Below are positions 25,211-33,788 of a stretch of 64,000 nt of DNA, one piece after another. This DNA is from Neptunicoccus sediminis (GTDB lineage Bacteria > Pseudomonadota > Alphaproteobacteria > Rhodobacterales > Rhodobacteraceae), in NCBI RefSeq assembly GCF_001719615.1, contig NZ_MDVX01000011.1, positions 1 through 64,000 on the forward strand. Reading direction: 5' to 3'. Made by a program: the position numbers and the translations under genes. A model generated the notes under the pieces. It saw only the letters and a program-made list of their open reading frames with translations. It did not search any database and was not told the DNA's origin. Positions within the stretch are counted from its first letter, which is position 1. Every line of letters begins with the position of its first letter.

Positions 25211-25705
25211 ATGGCTTTGCAGGCGGATTATTCACAAACACCCGATCAGGACAACACGAGCAATCACAAAACGGATGAGGGCGGTGCAGTGCGCTTTGCC
25301 ACTTTGGTTGTGATTTCTACGGGTGTCATGTTTGGCATTATGCACATGAACTCCTTCGCGCTCGATCACATGCAGGGGTCGCAAACGCTGCTGTGGCTGG
25401 CGGTTTACATCGGCGGCTCGGCGGCGCTGGTGTCTTTGGGGTTGCTTGCGGGTATATTCACCCACCCGAAGGCCAATATCGCAATTGTTGCCGGCTCTTT
25501 ATTGGCGCTCGGTATCGGGCTTGGGGCGGAGCGGTTCAACCCGTCAGCGCAGATGCTGGCCCAGACAGAGGCGGACAGCCAGTTGCGACAACAGGCCGAG
25601 AGCAACGCCCACCGCACCCAGATCGAAAAGATCGAAAGCTACGTTAAAGGCGCAAATTACAACATGCGTCCGGCACCTGCCGCTAACCTGACGGTGCCGG
25701 GGTAA
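25211..25705 (+). CDS. Small three-helix membrane protein, resembles DUF305-type N-terminus
   Basis: Protein of 164 residues with a polar N-terminus, three predicted membrane helices (about 28-48, 58-82 and 86-104) and a helical Gln/Glu-rich tail. The segment MHMNSFALDHM followed by two helices recalls the membrane part found in front of DUF305 domains, but the His-rich DUF305 domain itself is absent. Function unknown. ATG 25211 was chosen because the EcfG-like promoter at 25142 and the GGTAAGAGT leader place the start here. A longer upstream frame crosses that promoter. Confidence 0.75.
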   Translation: MALQADYSQTPDQDNTSNHKTDEGGAVRFATLVVISTGVMFGIMHMNSFALDHMQGSQTLLWLAVYIGGSAALVSLGLLAGIFTHPKANIAIVAGSLLALGIGLGAERFNPSAQMLAQTEADSQLRQQAESNAHRTQIEKIESYVKGANYNMRPAPAANLTVPG

Positions 25706-25708
25706 CGG

Positions 25709-27376
25709 TCACTTGTCCCGGTCCATTTTTTCAATCAACCGCGTTTCAAGCAGTTGACCGTCCCGATAAAGGATCGGATAGGCCACTGCTGAAACATGGC
25801 TGTTAAATTCTTTCAAAGCCCGCGTGGTTTCCAAGTGGATGTCGCTTGATTCAAAGCTTTTGGCGGTGCCCTCGCTCAACCGACGCAGGTGTTTCTTGCG
25901 GCTGCTGCGCTCCATCCGCGTCATCTCTGCCTTTTCCTCCAGCAGCAAACGGGCGCTTGCCAGATCATCAGACACCAGAACATTTGAGGCAAGTTTGAGG
26001 TTCGCCAGAACCCTTTCGTGCATGCTCACCAGTTCGGCCTGTCCTGCCACCGAAAAACTGATCCGGTCCTTGTTCTTTTCTTCGGCCAGCGGCAGCATCG
26101 TTTTGACGATAATATCCCCGGCCGATTTCAGCGCGATGGCGTATTCGGTCAGTTCGCGGGCCTGTTTGTTCTCCTTCTTGCGCAATGTGTCGCTTGGTAT
26201 CGCGGCGACATAGTGGCGGATACTGTCAAGCGCCCCGTTCAGCGCGTCATCCTCATTGGCAATATGAACCACGCGGTCCGCATCGTAATTGCCGTAAATA
26301 TCCATCACTGGCAGCATCATGCCTTCCAGAATTTGTGTCATCCGCAATGCTTCCCGCTTGAGCGAAGCCAGCGCGAGGCTGGGCGTCACGGGGGCCTGAT
26401 CGTCCAACACGCTGCGGTGCAGCACTGGCGTGACGGCTTCGGGGTCGATCTTGTCCGGCAAAAGCCGCAGCATCGGGGCTTCCATAAAGCGGCAGAAGGG
26501 CAGTACGGCCAGTTGCGCCAGATTAAAGGCGATATGAACATTCACCACCGTCTGCCCCGCCTGCCCGCTGGACAGCACAGCCAGCACTGGAAAGTTGTTC
26601 ACAAGGATCACCGCCAGAACAGCCCAACTGCCCCGAATTACCAGATTGGCCATCGGCACACGGCGGGATCGCGGAGACATGCCACGGCTGAGCCAGACAG
26701 GGATCACAGACGACCCGAGGTTTGCACCAAGAACCAGAGAGACGCCCGCTTCAACGGGAACGGCGCTCAGACTGACCAGCGTGACACACATCAGCACCAC
26801 CGCAAGGGACGAATGCATCACTAACGCCAGTGTCGCCCCGACGATGAAGGCGGTCACATAATCCTGCGCCAGATAGCCCGCAATTGCAGGCAGAAAATGA
26901 CTATCGCGGATCGGATCCATCGTTTCGCGCAGGAACCGCAAAGAGATCAGGATAAAGGCGATGCCTAGGATGATCCGCCCTGCCTGTTTGACGTTGCGAC
27001 TGCTGGAATGGATGAAAGACGCCCCGCCGATAGCCAGCAAAAGCGGCACCAGCCAGTCAAGCGGGAAGGACAGGATCTGGATCAGCAAGGCCGAGCCGAG
27101 ATCCGCCCCAAGTGTCATCGCCAGCCCCTGCCCGAAACCAAGCGCCGCAGTTCCGGCAAATCCGGCCACCAGCAGACCCACCGCGGCAGAGCTTTGCAGG
27201 ATGATCGCCAGCACAAGTCCGGTAGCAGATGCCCCCATCACATTAGAATTACGGGTCATTATGCGCTGGAACGAGGCTCCGAAGGCGCGTTCGATACCTG
27301 TGCGCACCAAACGTACCGCATAGAGCAGGAGCATGGTCGCACCGGCGAGATGGATGAGGAAAGAAAGAATAACCAA
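25709..27376 (-). CDS. Na/Pi cotransporter family protein with PhoU-like tail
   Basis: Transporter of 555 residues. The N-terminal half (about residues 1-310) has the duplicated NptA/PNaS membrane domain with repeats QSSAAVGLLVAGF and MHSSLAVVLM. The C-terminal 200 residues are soluble and helical, like PhoU domains (LTEYAIALKSAGDIIVKTML). It probably co-transports phosphate with sodium or exports phosphate, regulated by its own tail. It is convergent with the 25211 gene, ending 3 nt from it. Confidence 0.9.
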   Translation of the reverse strand: MVILSFLIHLAGATMLLLYAVRLVRTGIERAFGASFQRIMTRNSNVMGASATGLVLAIILQSSAAVGLLVAGFAGTAALGFGQGLAMTLGADLGSALLIQILSFPLDWLVPLLLAIGGASFIHSSSRNVKQAGRIILGIAFILISLRFLRETMDPIRDSHFLPAIAGYLAQDYVTAFIVGATLALVMHSSLAVVLMCVTLVSLSAVPVEAGVSLVLGANLGSSVIPVWLSRGMSPRSRRVPMANLVIRGSWAVLAVILVNNFPVLAVLSSGQAGQTVVNVHIAFNLAQLAVLPFCRFMEAPMLRLLPDKIDPEAVTPVLHRSVLDDQAPVTPSLALASLKREALRMTQILEGMMLPVMDIYGNYDADRVVHIANEDDALNGALDSIRHYVAAIPSDTLRKKENKQARELTEYAIALKSAGDIIVKTMLPLAEEKNKDRISFSVAGQAELVSMHERVLANLKLASNVLVSDDLASARLLLEEKAEMTRMERSSRKKHLRRLSEGTAKSFESSDIHLETTRALKEFNSHVSAVAYPILYRDGQLLETRLIEKMDRDK

Positions 27377-27486
27377 CTTGTTAAAATAACTCCGCTAATG
27401 TGGCCTGACCACTTATCACCTGACACTTAACTGTGCGGTTTTCAATGCTCTAGATCGGCTTGCAGCGGCGCTCGGCCCTATCCTGA

Positions 27487-27518
27487 CAAAAAAGCCGCCC
27501 CGGAAGGGACGGCTTTTA
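27487..27518 (-). terminator. Rho-independent terminator
   Basis: Stem AAAAGCCG(T)CCC / GGG(G)CGGCTTTT with a short TTCC loop and a run of six T on the minus strand. It ends the small membrane-protein operon 28425-27544. Confidence 0.85.
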
Positions 27519-27543
27519 GATTTTCAAAGGTGAAACGGGGGTT

Positions 27544-27615
27544 TCACACCAGCAGTACCAGCAGGATCACTATCCAAAGCGGGACGCCGATTAACCAGAG
27601 TAGTATCGCACCCAT
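27544..27615 (-). CDS. 23-residue hydrophobic membrane peptide
   Basis: Tiny reading frame starting ATG 27615 with a strong ribosome site (AGGAGG) about 8 nt upstream. It encodes one membrane helix (MGAILLWLIGVPLWIVIL... ending LLV). It follows the 229-residue membrane protein by 11 nt and is followed directly by a terminator, so it is the last gene of a small operon. Function unknown. Confidence 0.6.
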   Translation of the reverse strand: MGAILLWLIGVPLWIVILLVLLV

Positions 27616-27626
27616 CTGTCTTCCTC

Positions 27627-28316
27627 CTATGTCCAGCGGCCAAAGCGCCCGAAAACGCGGCCCTCGTCACGGTGTTGCCCGCCCATACCAGCGGCCCAAT
27701 AGGCACCGGAAGCAGCGATCAGCAGGGAGGCCCCTGCGATAAATGCAGAGATGACGGAATAAATCCGCGCAGTCTCGGCGGCTTCTTTGGCTTCGGCTTC
27801 GCTCATGTCGGTTGCGGCGGCGGCCTGTTGTGCAGGCTGCTCTGTCGCGGCTTCGACGTTCACAGCGTCATCGGCCACGGTTGCAGCCGCGGTGGCAACT
27901 TCGCTGGTAGCCTTAACCGCTGTATCCGCAGTCGAGCCCAGCAGAAACGCGCCGAGCAACAGGGCAACGCCCCAAACGGCCAGCCCGTGAATACCGTCAC
28001 GCACAGAGGCTTCGTCATCGTTTACCGGATCAATCCGGCGGCGCATCCGTCCCGCGATATATCCCCCGACCATAAAGCTGGAGATGGTGGTCCACAACAT
28101 CCAGGACCCCACTGCGATCATGGACGCCATTGCCGAGCCGTCACCCTCATAGGGGGAAACCAGCGACAATCCGAGGGCTGCGCCGAATGTGGTGAACACA
28201 AACGCGATACCCGATGCAACCACAGAGCCGGCGATAATGGACGACCAGTCCACATAGCTTCCGTCATGCTGGTAAGCGACGGGAGCAGCAGCCAAACCTT
28301 CAGTTCGTTCTGTCAT
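27627..28316 (-). CDS. Membrane protein with Ala-rich loop, function unknown
   Basis: Protein of 229 residues with about four membrane segments: near 22-50 (SSIIAGSVVASGIAFVF), 64-86, 105-125 (VWGVALLLGAFLLGS) and the C-terminal 190-212. Between the third and fourth lies an Ala/Glu-rich loop. The short basic stretch GRMRRRIDPVNDDEASVRDG follows helix two. I do not recognise a defined function; similar proteins are annotated only as hypothetical or membrane proteins. It lies between two tiny membrane peptides in an apparent operon read from the stress-type promoter at 28636-28660. Confidence 0.85.
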   Translation of the reverse strand: MTERTEGLAAAPVAYQHDGSYVDWSSIIAGSVVASGIAFVFTTFGAALGLSLVSPYEGDGSAMASMIAVGSWMLWTTISSFMVGGYIAGRMRRRIDPVNDDEASVRDGIHGLAVWGVALLLGAFLLGSTADTAVKATSEVATAAATVADDAVNVEAATEQPAQQAAAATDMSEAEAKEAAETARIYSVISAFIAGASLLIAASGAYWAAGMGGQHRDEGRVFGRFGRWT

Positions 28317-28350
28317 GTGCTTATCCTTTTATTAAAATGAATTGGCGACC

Positions 28351-28425
28351 TCAGCCGAGGCCGAGCAGTGAAAGAACAGCCAGTACAACGACGACCAGTC
28401 CGACAAGATAAATAATTCCGTGCAT
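28351..28425 (-). CDS. 24-residue hydrophobic membrane peptide
   Basis: Small frame starting ATG 28425 after GGAGAG, encoding a single helix (MHGIIYLVGLVVVVLAVLSL then LGLG). It is the first gene of the leftward operon, 34 nt before the 229-residue membrane protein. A longer in-frame extension to 28668 crosses the divergent promoter and is unlikely. Function unknown; such peptides often act on membrane complexes or stress sensing. Confidence 0.6.
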   Translation of the reverse strand: MHGIIYLVGLVVVVLAVLSLLGLG

Positions 28426-28629
28426 GTTAACTCTCCATTTAGTGGCTACGCCATTTCGGGGCGTAAAGTGCTCGTGGTGAATTAACGCGCAGCTCACTAA
28501 AAAGTTCCCAAAGGTGATTGGAAAGGGTTTGGCAACCACGCCAGACGGCGGAAAAGCGCAGGTTGTGCAGTGGAAAACAAAGGTAAAGCGGAGGATTTCC
28601 GCCAGTGCTGTGGCGTGGTGGATCAGGCC

Positions 28630-28655
28630 GGAACCAACGGGGGCGGTTGTCCGTT
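28630..28655 (+). promoter_or_regulatory. Candidate EcfG-type promoter for the PRC-barrel gene
   Basis: GGAAC at 28630-28634, 17-nt spacer, CGTT at 28652-28655. The predicted start point near 28662 is about 31 nt before ATG 28693, a sensible leader that contains the ribosome site. Confidence 0.65.
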
Positions 28656-28660
28656 GTTCC
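28636..28660 (-). promoter_or_regulatory. Candidate EcfG-type promoter facing left, overlapping the rightward one
   Basis: On the minus strand GGAAC (28660-28656) and CGTT (28639-28636) are 16 nt apart. This gives a second, oppositely facing stress promoter within the same dyad. It would drive the 28425-27544 operon with a leader of about 200 nt. Confidence 0.55.
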
Positions 28661-28692
28661 GGTACCAACGCTTAACAAAGGAGGATTATCAA

Positions 28693-29043
28693 ATGACCAC
28701 TTCATCCCACAGTCTGGTGTCTTCAACAGATGTAAACGGAACGAATGTCTATGGCTCTGACGGGACCAATATTGGCACGATTGATCACCTGATGATAGAC
28801 AAGCAATCAGGCAAGGTTGCCTATGCTGTGATGGGTTTCGGCGGGTTCTTGGGACTTGGCGAAGAACACCATCCGGTGCCTTGGGGCAAGCTGAAATATG
28901 ATCCGGCCAAAGATGGTTTTGTAGCCGATCTGACCGAGTTTGAAGTCAAGGGCGCACCGGACCGGCACGACACCTGGTATGCGGATCGGGACTGGGAGCG
29001 GCGCACCCATGATCACTACGGCGTGCCGACCTACTGGTTCTGA
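28693..29043 (+). CDS. PRC-barrel domain protein
   Basis: PRC-barrel protein of 116 residues. The core VYGSDGTNIGTIDHLMIDKQSGKVAYAVMGFGGFLGLGEEHHPVPW is the typical beta-barrel domain, followed by a charged tail (RHDTWYADRDWERRTHDHYG). Small stand-alone PRC proteins are common stress-induced proteins in alphaproteobacteria. ATG 28693 has AAAGGAGG about 10 nt upstream. The EcfG-like promoter immediately upstream fits general stress control. Confidence 0.9.
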   Translation: MTTSSHSLVSSTDVNGTNVYGSDGTNIGTIDHLMIDKQSGKVAYAVMGFGGFLGLGEEHHPVPWGKLKYDPAKDGFVADLTEFEVKGAPDRHDTWYADRDWERRTHDHYGVPTYWF

Positions 29044-29079
29044 CCCTTCTTAAGCCGACCTAAAATTCAGACAACTGGC

Positions 29080-29105
29080 AAACGGCCCCGTATCGGGGCC
29101 GTTTT
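29080..29105. terminator. Bidirectional rho-independent terminator
   Basis: 11-bp perfect stem AAACGGCCCCG with complement CGGGGCCGTTT and loop TAT, with T/A runs on both sides. It separates the PRC-barrel gene from the convergent thi operon. Confidence 0.9.
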
Positions 29106-29111
29106 ATTGTT

Positions 29112-29867
29112 TCAGCCACGGCGCGGCGACTCTCCGCCCGCGTAACGGGCCAGCCGTATGGCCAACCATCCCACCGCAATGTGCAGCAGAACCGTCAAAC
29201 AGGCGAGCACGATCAGGCTGGCAAACATCAGATCAATCTTGGCCCGCCCGTTGGCCAGCAGCATCAGATACCCCAACCCTTTGGACGCGCCGACCCATTC
29301 CCCGATCACGGCACCGATGGGCGCATAGACCGCTGCCAGCTTTAGTCCTGTGCCAAGACTGGGCAGCGCATTGGGGATCTGGATCTGGCGCAGGAACTCG
29401 TATTTCCCCGCCCCCATACTTTGCGCTAGATCGCGGTAGCCCTGATCTACGCGGGTCAGCCCGTCATAGAAAGCCGAAGTGACAGGGAAGTAGATGATAA
29501 GCACTGCCATCACGATCTTTGATCCCATCCCGTACCCGAACCAAAGCGTCAGAACCGGCGCCAGCGCGAAAACCGGAACGGCCTGTGTAAAAACAAGGAT
29601 CGGCAGCATGATCCGCTCGGCACTGCGGGAAAGTGCGAGTTGAATGGCCGTTGCCACCCCGAGCAGGGACCCAAACACCAGACCGAGCGCCACCTCGCTG
29701 GCGGTGACAAGCGCATTTTCCGCAATGACAGCGCGACTGTGCCACATCGCCTGCGCCACCCGCAGGGGTGAGGGCAGGATAAAATGGGGCGCATCGGTCA
29801 GGATCACCAGCCCCTGCCACAGACCCAAACCGACCGCAACCGCCAGAACTACATCCAGAACCCTCAT
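29112..29867 (-). CDS. thiX: ABC permease for thiamine pyrimidine precursor (ThiX-like)
   Basis: Inner-membrane permease of 251 residues with the SsuC/TauC-type fold. The coupling loop is visible as ARSMGAGKYEFL-like text (QSMGAGKYEFLRQIQIPNALPSLGTGLKLA). It forms the channel of the ThiXYZ importer for the formylaminopyrimidine or HMP precursor of thiamine. It is the last gene of the thi operon and overlaps thiZ by 4 nt. Confidence 0.85.
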   Translation of the reverse strand: MRVLDVVLAVAVGLGLWQGLVILTDAPHFILPSPLRVAQAMWHSRAVIAENALVTASEVALGLVFGSLLGVATAIQLALSRSAERIMLPILVFTQAVPVFALAPVLTLWFGYGMGSKIVMAVLIIYFPVTSAFYDGLTRVDQGYRDLAQSMGAGKYEFLRQIQIPNALPSLGTGLKLAAVYAPIGAVIGEWVGASKGLGYLMLLANGRAKIDLMFASLIVLACLTVLLHIAVGWLAIRLARYAGGESPRRG

Positions 29868-30589
29868 GCGGGCACCCCGCGCAGATGGTCAAGCAGACGG
29901 GACTGACAGGCCAGCGTCTCGGGGTCGTGCAAACTGCGCAGCGGCGGGCTGGCTGGTACAGGCCAGTGCTGCGCACCATCCGACGATAAAACAACGATCT
30001 GATCTGCAAGCCGCGTTGCCTCGGCCGGATCATGGGTGACAAGAAGAACCGTCCGCCCCACCAGCATCTCTGCCGCAAGCTCTTGCATATCTGCCCGTGT
30101 ACCCGCATCAAGCGCTGAAAAAGGCTCGTCCAGAAACACAACGGGGCGGTCCTCCATCAAGGTGCGGGCCAGTGCTGCACGCTGGCGCATCCCCCCCGAC
30201 AGCGCAGCAGGTTTCGCCGCCGCCCGATCCGACAGACCGACGCGGTCAAGCAAGGCGCGGGCGCGGTGCAGGTCGGGGGACACACCCCGCAGCCGAGCGC
30301 CGATGCAGATGTTTTCCAACACACTCAGCCACGGCAGCAGCAGATCGGATTGCGCCATATACCCGATGCGCCGGTCCAGCGGTGCGCCGTCAGTGGCAGT
30401 GATGCTGCCTTCAAACGCCCCGCCGGTTTCCAGCCCGAGGATCAGCCGCAGGATGGTAGATTTGCCCACACCAGAGCGCCCCAACAGGCAGGTCCATCGC
30501 GCGGCAGGCAGGTCCAGTTCGGCCGAAAACAAAAGCTGCCCGTTCAACTTGTGCCGCCCTGACAGACGTATCCCCGGAGGCTGGTTCAT
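29864..30589 (-). CDS. thiZ: ABC ATPase for thiamine precursor uptake (ThiZ-like)
   Basis: ATP-binding subunit of 241 residues: Walker A GRSGVGKST at about 37-45, Q-loop MAQSDLLLPW, signature LSGGMRQRAALARTL, Walker B VVFLDEPFSALD and H-loop VTHDPAEA. I chose ATG 30589, which overlaps the tenA stop as ATGA. A much longer open frame to 31090 runs antiparallel in register through tenA and is not coding. It overlaps thiX by 4 nt. Confidence 0.88.
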   Translation of the reverse strand: MNQPPGIRLSGRHKLNGQLLFSAELDLPAARWTCLLGRSGVGKSTILRLILGLETGGAFEGSITATDGAPLDRRIGYMAQSDLLLPWLSVLENICIGARLRGVSPDLHRARALLDRVGLSDRAAAKPAALSGGMRQRAALARTLMEDRPVVFLDEPFSALDAGTRADMQELAAEMLVGRTVLLVTHDPAEATRLADQIVVLSSDGAQHWPVPASPPLRSLHDPETLACQSRLLDHLRGVPA

Positions 30590-31269
30590 TGCGGCGAGAG
30601 CCCCATTTGCCAGAAGCCGACCTCTAGTGCGGTGGCTTTGGTGAACCGCGCCTGAACGGATGCGCGGCGCGGCGAAGCGGTGAAATCCCCGATGCGGCGC
30701 GCGACGGCGGCATCCAGCATCTCCCCCACTGTGGTGCAAACGTTTTGATAGGCCGGGTCCGCATAGGTCGCGATCCATTCGCTGTACGGTGTATCCGCAG
30801 AATTCTCTGTCGCCAGTCGCAGGCCAATTTCGCCGTATCCCATCACACAAGGAGCAAGGGCTGCGATCAGGTCGATGAAATCCCCTTGTAGCCCTGCGTC
30901 CAGAACATAGCGGGTGTAGGCAAGGTTCGCATCCGCCTCTGCCGCATTGAACAGCGCGGATTCGTCGATACCAGCGGCGGCGCAGGTTTTTACATGCAGC
31001 GCCATCTCGTGATTGACCAGCGCATCGACCGTTTGCGCACAGACCCGCATCTCTTGCTGGGTTTCGGATTTCACCACCCCCAGCGACCACGCACGGGCGA
31101 AATGCACCAGAAACACATAATCCTGCACCAGATAATGTATAAAGGATTCCCGCGGCAGGCTGCCGTCCTTTAACCCCTCTACAAATGCGTGGCGGGTGTA
31201 ATCTGTCCAGGTCTGGCCTGCGCCTGTGCGCAGCAGTCCGAAGGTTTTTCCGTAATCAGGCGCGCTCAT
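30586..31269 (-). CDS. tenA: TenA-family thiaminase II / aminopyrimidine aminohydrolase
   Basis: TenA protein of 227 residues with the helical fold hallmarks FIHYLVQDYVFLVHFARAW and the YSEWIATYADPAYQN segment. In bacteria TenA hydrolyses aminopyrimidine breakdown products of thiamine to HMP, a salvage reaction. Pairing with ThiXYZ is the known import-and-salvage set for formylaminopyrimidine. It overlaps thiY upstream and thiZ downstream by 4 nt each. Confidence 0.92.
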   Translation of the reverse strand: MSAPDYGKTFGLLRTGAGQTWTDYTRHAFVEGLKDGSLPRESFIHYLVQDYVFLVHFARAWSLGVVKSETQQEMRVCAQTVDALVNHEMALHVKTCAAAGIDESALFNAAEADANLAYTRYVLDAGLQGDFIDLIAALAPCVMGYGEIGLRLATENSADTPYSEWIATYADPAYQNVCTTVGEMLDAAVARRIGDFTASPRRASVQARFTKATALEVGFWQMGLSPQ

Positions 31270-32204
31270 TTTACTGTCACGTCGATTGCAATTGCAGGGA
31301 CAGGGTTTTGCGACGGGATCAGATCGGCGTCCTTCAGAAAACGTTCAAAGGCTGCATAGCGGCCCGCATCCATCGCAGTCGGGCGCAGCGCGAAACGGGG
31401 CACGGTGTCCACCCAAGCGCGGGCGTTCAGCTCGTCCTGCAACTCAGCCGACGTTCCGGCAAAGATCTCCCAGCTTTCGGTCGGGTGGTTCACGATATAC
31501 TGTGTGGCTTTCTCGGTCGCGGCCAGAAAACGCGCGATCATGTCCTTGTCCATCGTGTCGGAGTTGGCCACATAGATCAGCTCGTCATAGGCGGGGAGAC
31601 CCTGTTCCTCGACAAAGAAACACTTGCCTTTGACACCTTCAATATCCATCTGGTTCAACTCAAAATTACGATAGGCGCCAATCACTGCGTCCACCTGCCC
31701 CGACATCAGAGAGGGCGACAGGGACCAGTTTACATTCACCATTTCCACATCATCCAGCGACAAACCGTTGTGGCGCAGGATCGCCCCGAGCACGGCTTCC
31801 TCCACGCCGCCCACAGAAAACCCGACCTTCTTGCCTGCCAGATCAGCCGGAGATTTGATCGGACCGTCGTCCAGCGCCAGCAGACAGTTCAGCGGTGTCG
31901 CCACCAGCGTGCCAACCCGTTGCAGCGGCAGGCCCTCATGGATTTGAAGGTGCAGTTGCGGTTGGTAGGAAATCGCCAGATCGGCCTTGCCCGCGGCCAC
32001 CATTTTCGGCGGATCGGACGGATCGGCAGGGGCAACAATTTCGACTTCTAGGTTTTGATCGGCAAAATAGCCTTTTTCCTGCGCAACGATAACCGGCCCG
32101 TGGTCGGGGTTTACGAACCAGTCCAAAAGCAGCGTCATTTTATCCTGCGCCAGCAGGGGTGAGGCTGTCAGGGTCAGGACCGCAACAAGGGAGGTCAGTT
32201 TCAT
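31266..32204 (-). CDS. thiY: Periplasmic thiamine-precursor binding protein (ThiY-like)
   Basis: NMT1/THI5-like solute-binding protein of 312 residues. A signal peptide ends near LLAQD. The mature protein starts KMTLLLDWFVNPDHGPVIVAQEKGYF, the classical ThiY opening, and has the CFFVEEQGLPAYDEL region. It binds the formylaminopyrimidine or HMP precursor in the periplasm. Start ATG 32204 follows AAGGTAATACC. It is encoded between thiF and tenA. Confidence 0.9.
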   Translation of the reverse strand: MKLTSLVAVLTLTASPLLAQDKMTLLLDWFVNPDHGPVIVAQEKGYFADQNLEVEIVAPADPSDPPKMVAAGKADLAISYQPQLHLQIHEGLPLQRVGTLVATPLNCLLALDDGPIKSPADLAGKKVGFSVGGVEEAVLGAILRHNGLSLDDVEMVNVNWSLSPSLMSGQVDAVIGAYRNFELNQMDIEGVKGKCFFVEEQGLPAYDELIYVANSDTMDKDMIARFLAATEKATQYIVNHPTESWEIFAGTSAELQDELNARAWVDTVPRFALRPTAMDAGRYAAFERFLKDADLIPSQNPVPAIAIDVTVK

Positions 32205-32208
32205 GGTA

Positions 32209-33195
32209 TTACCTTTCGTTTTCCGGCGTGTCGCCAAGAGCTATTAAACAGATGTCGCCGTCCCAGTAGGACCGCAGGTGTGTCGCCGCATTCCAGGCCC
32301 GCAGGCCGGAGCGACAGGCAAAGACGGCCCGTTGACCGCTTTGTGGTTTCGGATTTTCGGCAGCAAACTGCGCCACCGACAGACGCTGCGCAGTGGGGGT
32401 GACGGTGGCGGGTGCCTCGTCCTCGCCGCGCAGGTCCACGACGAAATCTGTATGTGTAATTTGCGCTGCCGCGATAAACGTCAGCTCCGCGTCCGGTTCA
32501 GGTGCTGTATCAAAGCGAAAACCGCCGCTGTGAAAACGCTGCATGTCAAAGCTGATCACCTGCCCGAGCGGTGAGGGCATTTGCCCGATCATCACTCCCA
32601 ACGCCATCTGTGCCTGCGCAGCCCCGATCATCCCCACAACAGGCCCCATCACACCGGCAGTGGCGCAGGTGGCGGCGCGGTCCGGCAAGTCGGGAAATAC
32701 CGCGCGAAGCGATGGCGCTGTGCCACAAAAGCCACCAACATATCCGGCAAAACCGAGAACGGAGGCGCTGACCAGCGGAACGTTGAGGCGCAGGCAGGTA
32801 TCCGATAACACATAGCTGACAGCAAAACTGTCGGCACAATCCAGAACCAAAGTGCTCTGCCCCACCAGTTCTATCGCATTTTGCGGGTCGAGCACTTTGA
32901 CAAGCGGGATAATCGTGCAATCCCCGTTCAAACGGCGCAGTGTTTTTGCAGCGGCTTCGGCCTTTGGTCTGCCTGCATCTTCCTGCCGGAACAGGGTCTG
33001 GCGGTGCAGGTTCGACAGGGAAACCGTATCGCTATCCACCAGCGTGATGTTCCCCACTCCGGCCCCGACAAGGTATTGCAGCACCGGTGCGCCCAGCCCC
33101 CCTGCCCCGATCACCAGAACACGGGCCGCACGGATGGCCGCCTGCCCCTCTGCGCCCACTTCGGGCAGGATCATCTGTCTTTCATACCGGTTCAT
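32209..33195 (-). CDS. thiF: ThiF/MoeB-type adenylyltransferase with C-terminal rhodanese-like domain
   Basis: E1-like protein of 328 residues. The N-terminal 240 residues have the ATP motif GAGGLGAPVLQYLVGAGVG and DSDTVSLSNLHRQTLF. The C-terminal part (about 245-325) resembles a rhodanese domain with FACRSGLRAW supplying a likely persulfide Cys. It would adenylate the C-terminal Gly-Gly of ThiS and perhaps also deliver sulfur. The usual CxxC zinc pairs of MoeB/ThiF are not obvious. Start ATG 33195 overlaps the thiE stop (ATGA). Confidence 0.87.
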   Translation of the reverse strand: MNRYERQMILPEVGAEGQAAIRAARVLVIGAGGLGAPVLQYLVGAGVGNITLVDSDTVSLSNLHRQTLFRQEDAGRPKAEAAAKTLRRLNGDCTIIPLVKVLDPQNAIELVGQSTLVLDCADSFAVSYVLSDTCLRLNVPLVSASVLGFAGYVGGFCGTAPSLRAVFPDLPDRAATCATAGVMGPVVGMIGAAQAQMALGVMIGQMPSPLGQVISFDMQRFHSGGFRFDTAPEPDAELTFIAAAQITHTDFVVDLRGEDEAPATVTPTAQRLSVAQFAAENPKPQSGQRAVFACRSGLRAWNAATHLRSYWDGDICLIALGDTPENER

Positions 33196-33788
33196 CGGGT
33201 GGCCGCCAGCCATGCACGGACGCGGTCCTCGGGGCTGGCGTTCAGGGTGATGTCTGTCACCGCCGCCACCACATCCGCGCCCGCGTCAAAGGCGCCTGAT
33301 GCGCGCTCAATAGACATGCCACCAATGGCAATCAGGGGCGTGTCCCCGATCCGGTCACGCCACTTGGTAAGCCGTTCAACCCCCTGTTCATGCCATTTCA
33401 TCTGTTTCAGAATGGTCGGGTAAATCGGTCCAAGCGCGATGTAATCTGGTTTCAGGTCCAAAGCGCGGTTCAGTTCAGCCCTGTCATGGGTACTGATCCC
33501 AAGCCGCAGTCCCGCTGCACGGATGGCGGCAATATCTGCGGTGTCCAGATCCTCCTGCCCCAGATGCAGCCAGTCGCAGCCTTCCTCGATCGCGATTTGC
33601 CAGTAGTCGTTGATGACCAAAGCGCAATCATGGGCCGCACAAACCGCTTTCGCACGGCGGATCTGATGGCGGATTTCATCAGGGGTTTGATCCTTAATCC
33701 GCAGTTGCACCAGCTTGATCCCAAGGGGCACCAGCCGTTCCAGCCAGTCGGCGCCGTCAAAGATGGGGTAAAAACGGTCGAGTTTCAT
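33192..33788 (-). CDS. thiE: Thiamine phosphate synthase
   Basis: ThiE of 198 residues, TIM-barrel. Recognisable parts are [12 protein letters not shown] near the N-terminus, [24 protein letters not shown] and the phosphate-binding end IALGPIYPT with IAIGGMS. It joins HMP-PP and thiazole phosphate to thiamine phosphate. It overlaps thiF and thiG by 4 nt each. Confidence 0.93.
   Translation of the reverse strand: MKLDRFYPIFDGADWLERLVPLGIKLVQLRIKDQTPDEIRHQIRRAKAVCAAHDCALVINDYWQIAIEEGCDWLHLGQEDLDTADIAAIRAAGLRLGISTHDRAELNRALDLKPDYIALGPIYPTILKQMKWHEQGVERLTKWRDRIGDTPLIAIGGMSIERASGAFDAGADVVAAVTDITLNASPEDRVRAWLAATR

Noticed and set aside
28426-28668. Longer version of the 24-residue peptide (105 codons)
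   Set aside because: It crosses the two-way promoter dyad and has no ribosome site at its start, whereas ATG 28425 has GGAGAG.
30590-31090. N-terminal extension of thiZ through tenA
   Set aside because: Translation has no similarity to ABC proteins and covers an intact tenA; ATG 30589 fits the operon overlap.
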